This document shows, piece after piece, positions 6,161-6,376 of a stretch of DNA of 6,376 nucleotides; position 1 is the first letter of the stretch; each line of letters begins with the position of its first letter. The DNA is from JALOOE01 sp964423545 (lineage in GTDB: Bacteria > Chloroflexota > Anaerolineae > CG2-30-64-16). The stretch is taken from NCBI GenBank assembly GCA_964423545.1, contig CAYRFV010000307.1, positions 1 through 6,376 of the forward strand, written 5' to 3'. Below the pieces are notes generated by a model. The model made no database searches. It worked only from the letters and a program-made list of their open reading frames with translations, and was not told the DNA's origin. A program made the translations under genes and the position numbers.

Positions 6161-6376
6161 CTACGCGATCCCGCGGCGCCGCAGGAAGCCGAAGCTCATG
6201 GCGATGCTCTGCAGCGCAGGATAGGCTTCGCAGTTCTGCTCGACCAGATACCACTCGTTCCCGGCGATTTCGGCCGCGGCGAAGACTGCATCCCATTCAA
6301 TGATGCCGTCGCCCAGCTCGGCATTCTGCGTGCCGGCGCCCGGTTTCGCCTTCTCTTTCAGGTGCAGCAGCGGCAG
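6161..6376 (-). CDS. Sugar phosphate isomerase/epimerase, C-terminal part only (5' end beyond window)
   Basis: The last 71 codons of a gene enter from the right edge and end in TAG at 6163-6161. The fragment begins LPLLHLKEKAKPG. Next come AELGDGIIEWDAVF, then WYLVEQNCEAYPALQSIAMS and a final FLRRRGIA. This order (a barrel strand ending in H-x-K, then E-L-G-x-G followed by a W-D segment, then a W-Y-x-V-E-Q strand and a closing helix) is the standard C-terminus of the xylose isomerase-like sugar phosphate isomerase/epimerase family. The Glu in VEQN is the likely last metal ligand. Family members usually have 250-300 residues, so about three quarters of the protein is outside the window. It differs clearly in sequence from the epimerase at 3864-4778, so the operon encodes two distinct members. 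Substrate unknown. Confidence 0.85.
   Translation of the reverse strand: MPLLHLKEKAKPGAGTQNAELGDGIIEWDAVFAAAEIAGNEWYLVEQNCEAYPALQSIAMSFGFLRRRGIA

Noticed and set aside
6063..6303. Small frames on both strands (72-77 codons)
   Set aside because: They overlap the C-terminal end of the isomerase/epimerase in other frames and show no motif or ribosome-binding site.

Overview
The window is GC-rich bacterial DNA in which all six recognisable genes lie on the minus strand, so transcription runs from high to low coordinates. Gaps between genes are short (about 85 to 125 bp), and one pair overlaps by 4 bp, which suggests a single sugar-catabolism operon. The enzyme set, the GC-rich codon use and the style of the small intergenic repeats recall Chloroflexota (Anaerolineae/Caldilineae-like). 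That placement is an inference from general familiarity, not from a search. A glycyl radical enzyme implies that at least part of the pathway works without oxygen.

Layout in transcription order: (1) 6376-6161, the C-terminal end of a sugar phosphate isomerase/epimerase that enters from the right edge; (2) 6049-4892, a Gfo/Idh/MocA-family NAD(P)-dependent sugar oxidoreductase; (3) 4778-3864, a second, complete sugar phosphate isomerase/epimerase; (4) 3867-2905, a ROK-family sugar kinase whose ATG overlaps the preceding stop codon; (5) 2816-2130, a deoxyribose-phosphate aldolase (DeoC) with all catalytic residues; (6) 2005 to beyond position 1, a pyruvate formate-lyase-like glycyl radical enzyme with a Cys-Asn-Glu active-site motif. 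The last gene is cut by the left edge before its glycyl loop. It reads open for 668 codons, and an extraction that requires a stop codon inside the window would miss it.

Read together, the genes suggest a route in which a sugar or sugar derivative is oxidised and rearranged (oxidoreductase plus two TIM-barrel epimerases), phosphorylated (ROK kinase) and split by a class I aldolase (DeoC). A radical dehydratase or C-O lyase would make or remove a deoxy function. The most interesting idea is that the radical enzyme supplies DeoC with a deoxysugar skeleton. The substrate cannot be fixed from sequence alone.

The gaps hold small repeats. A 72-bp element with two hairpins lies between the kinase and deoC and supplies the kinase stop codon. 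A pair of exact 13-bp direct repeats overlaps the end of the oxidoreductase and supplies its stop codon. No RNA genes, insertion sequences, CRISPR arrays or convincing promoters or terminators were seen, and no gene-free stretch exceeds 300 bp.
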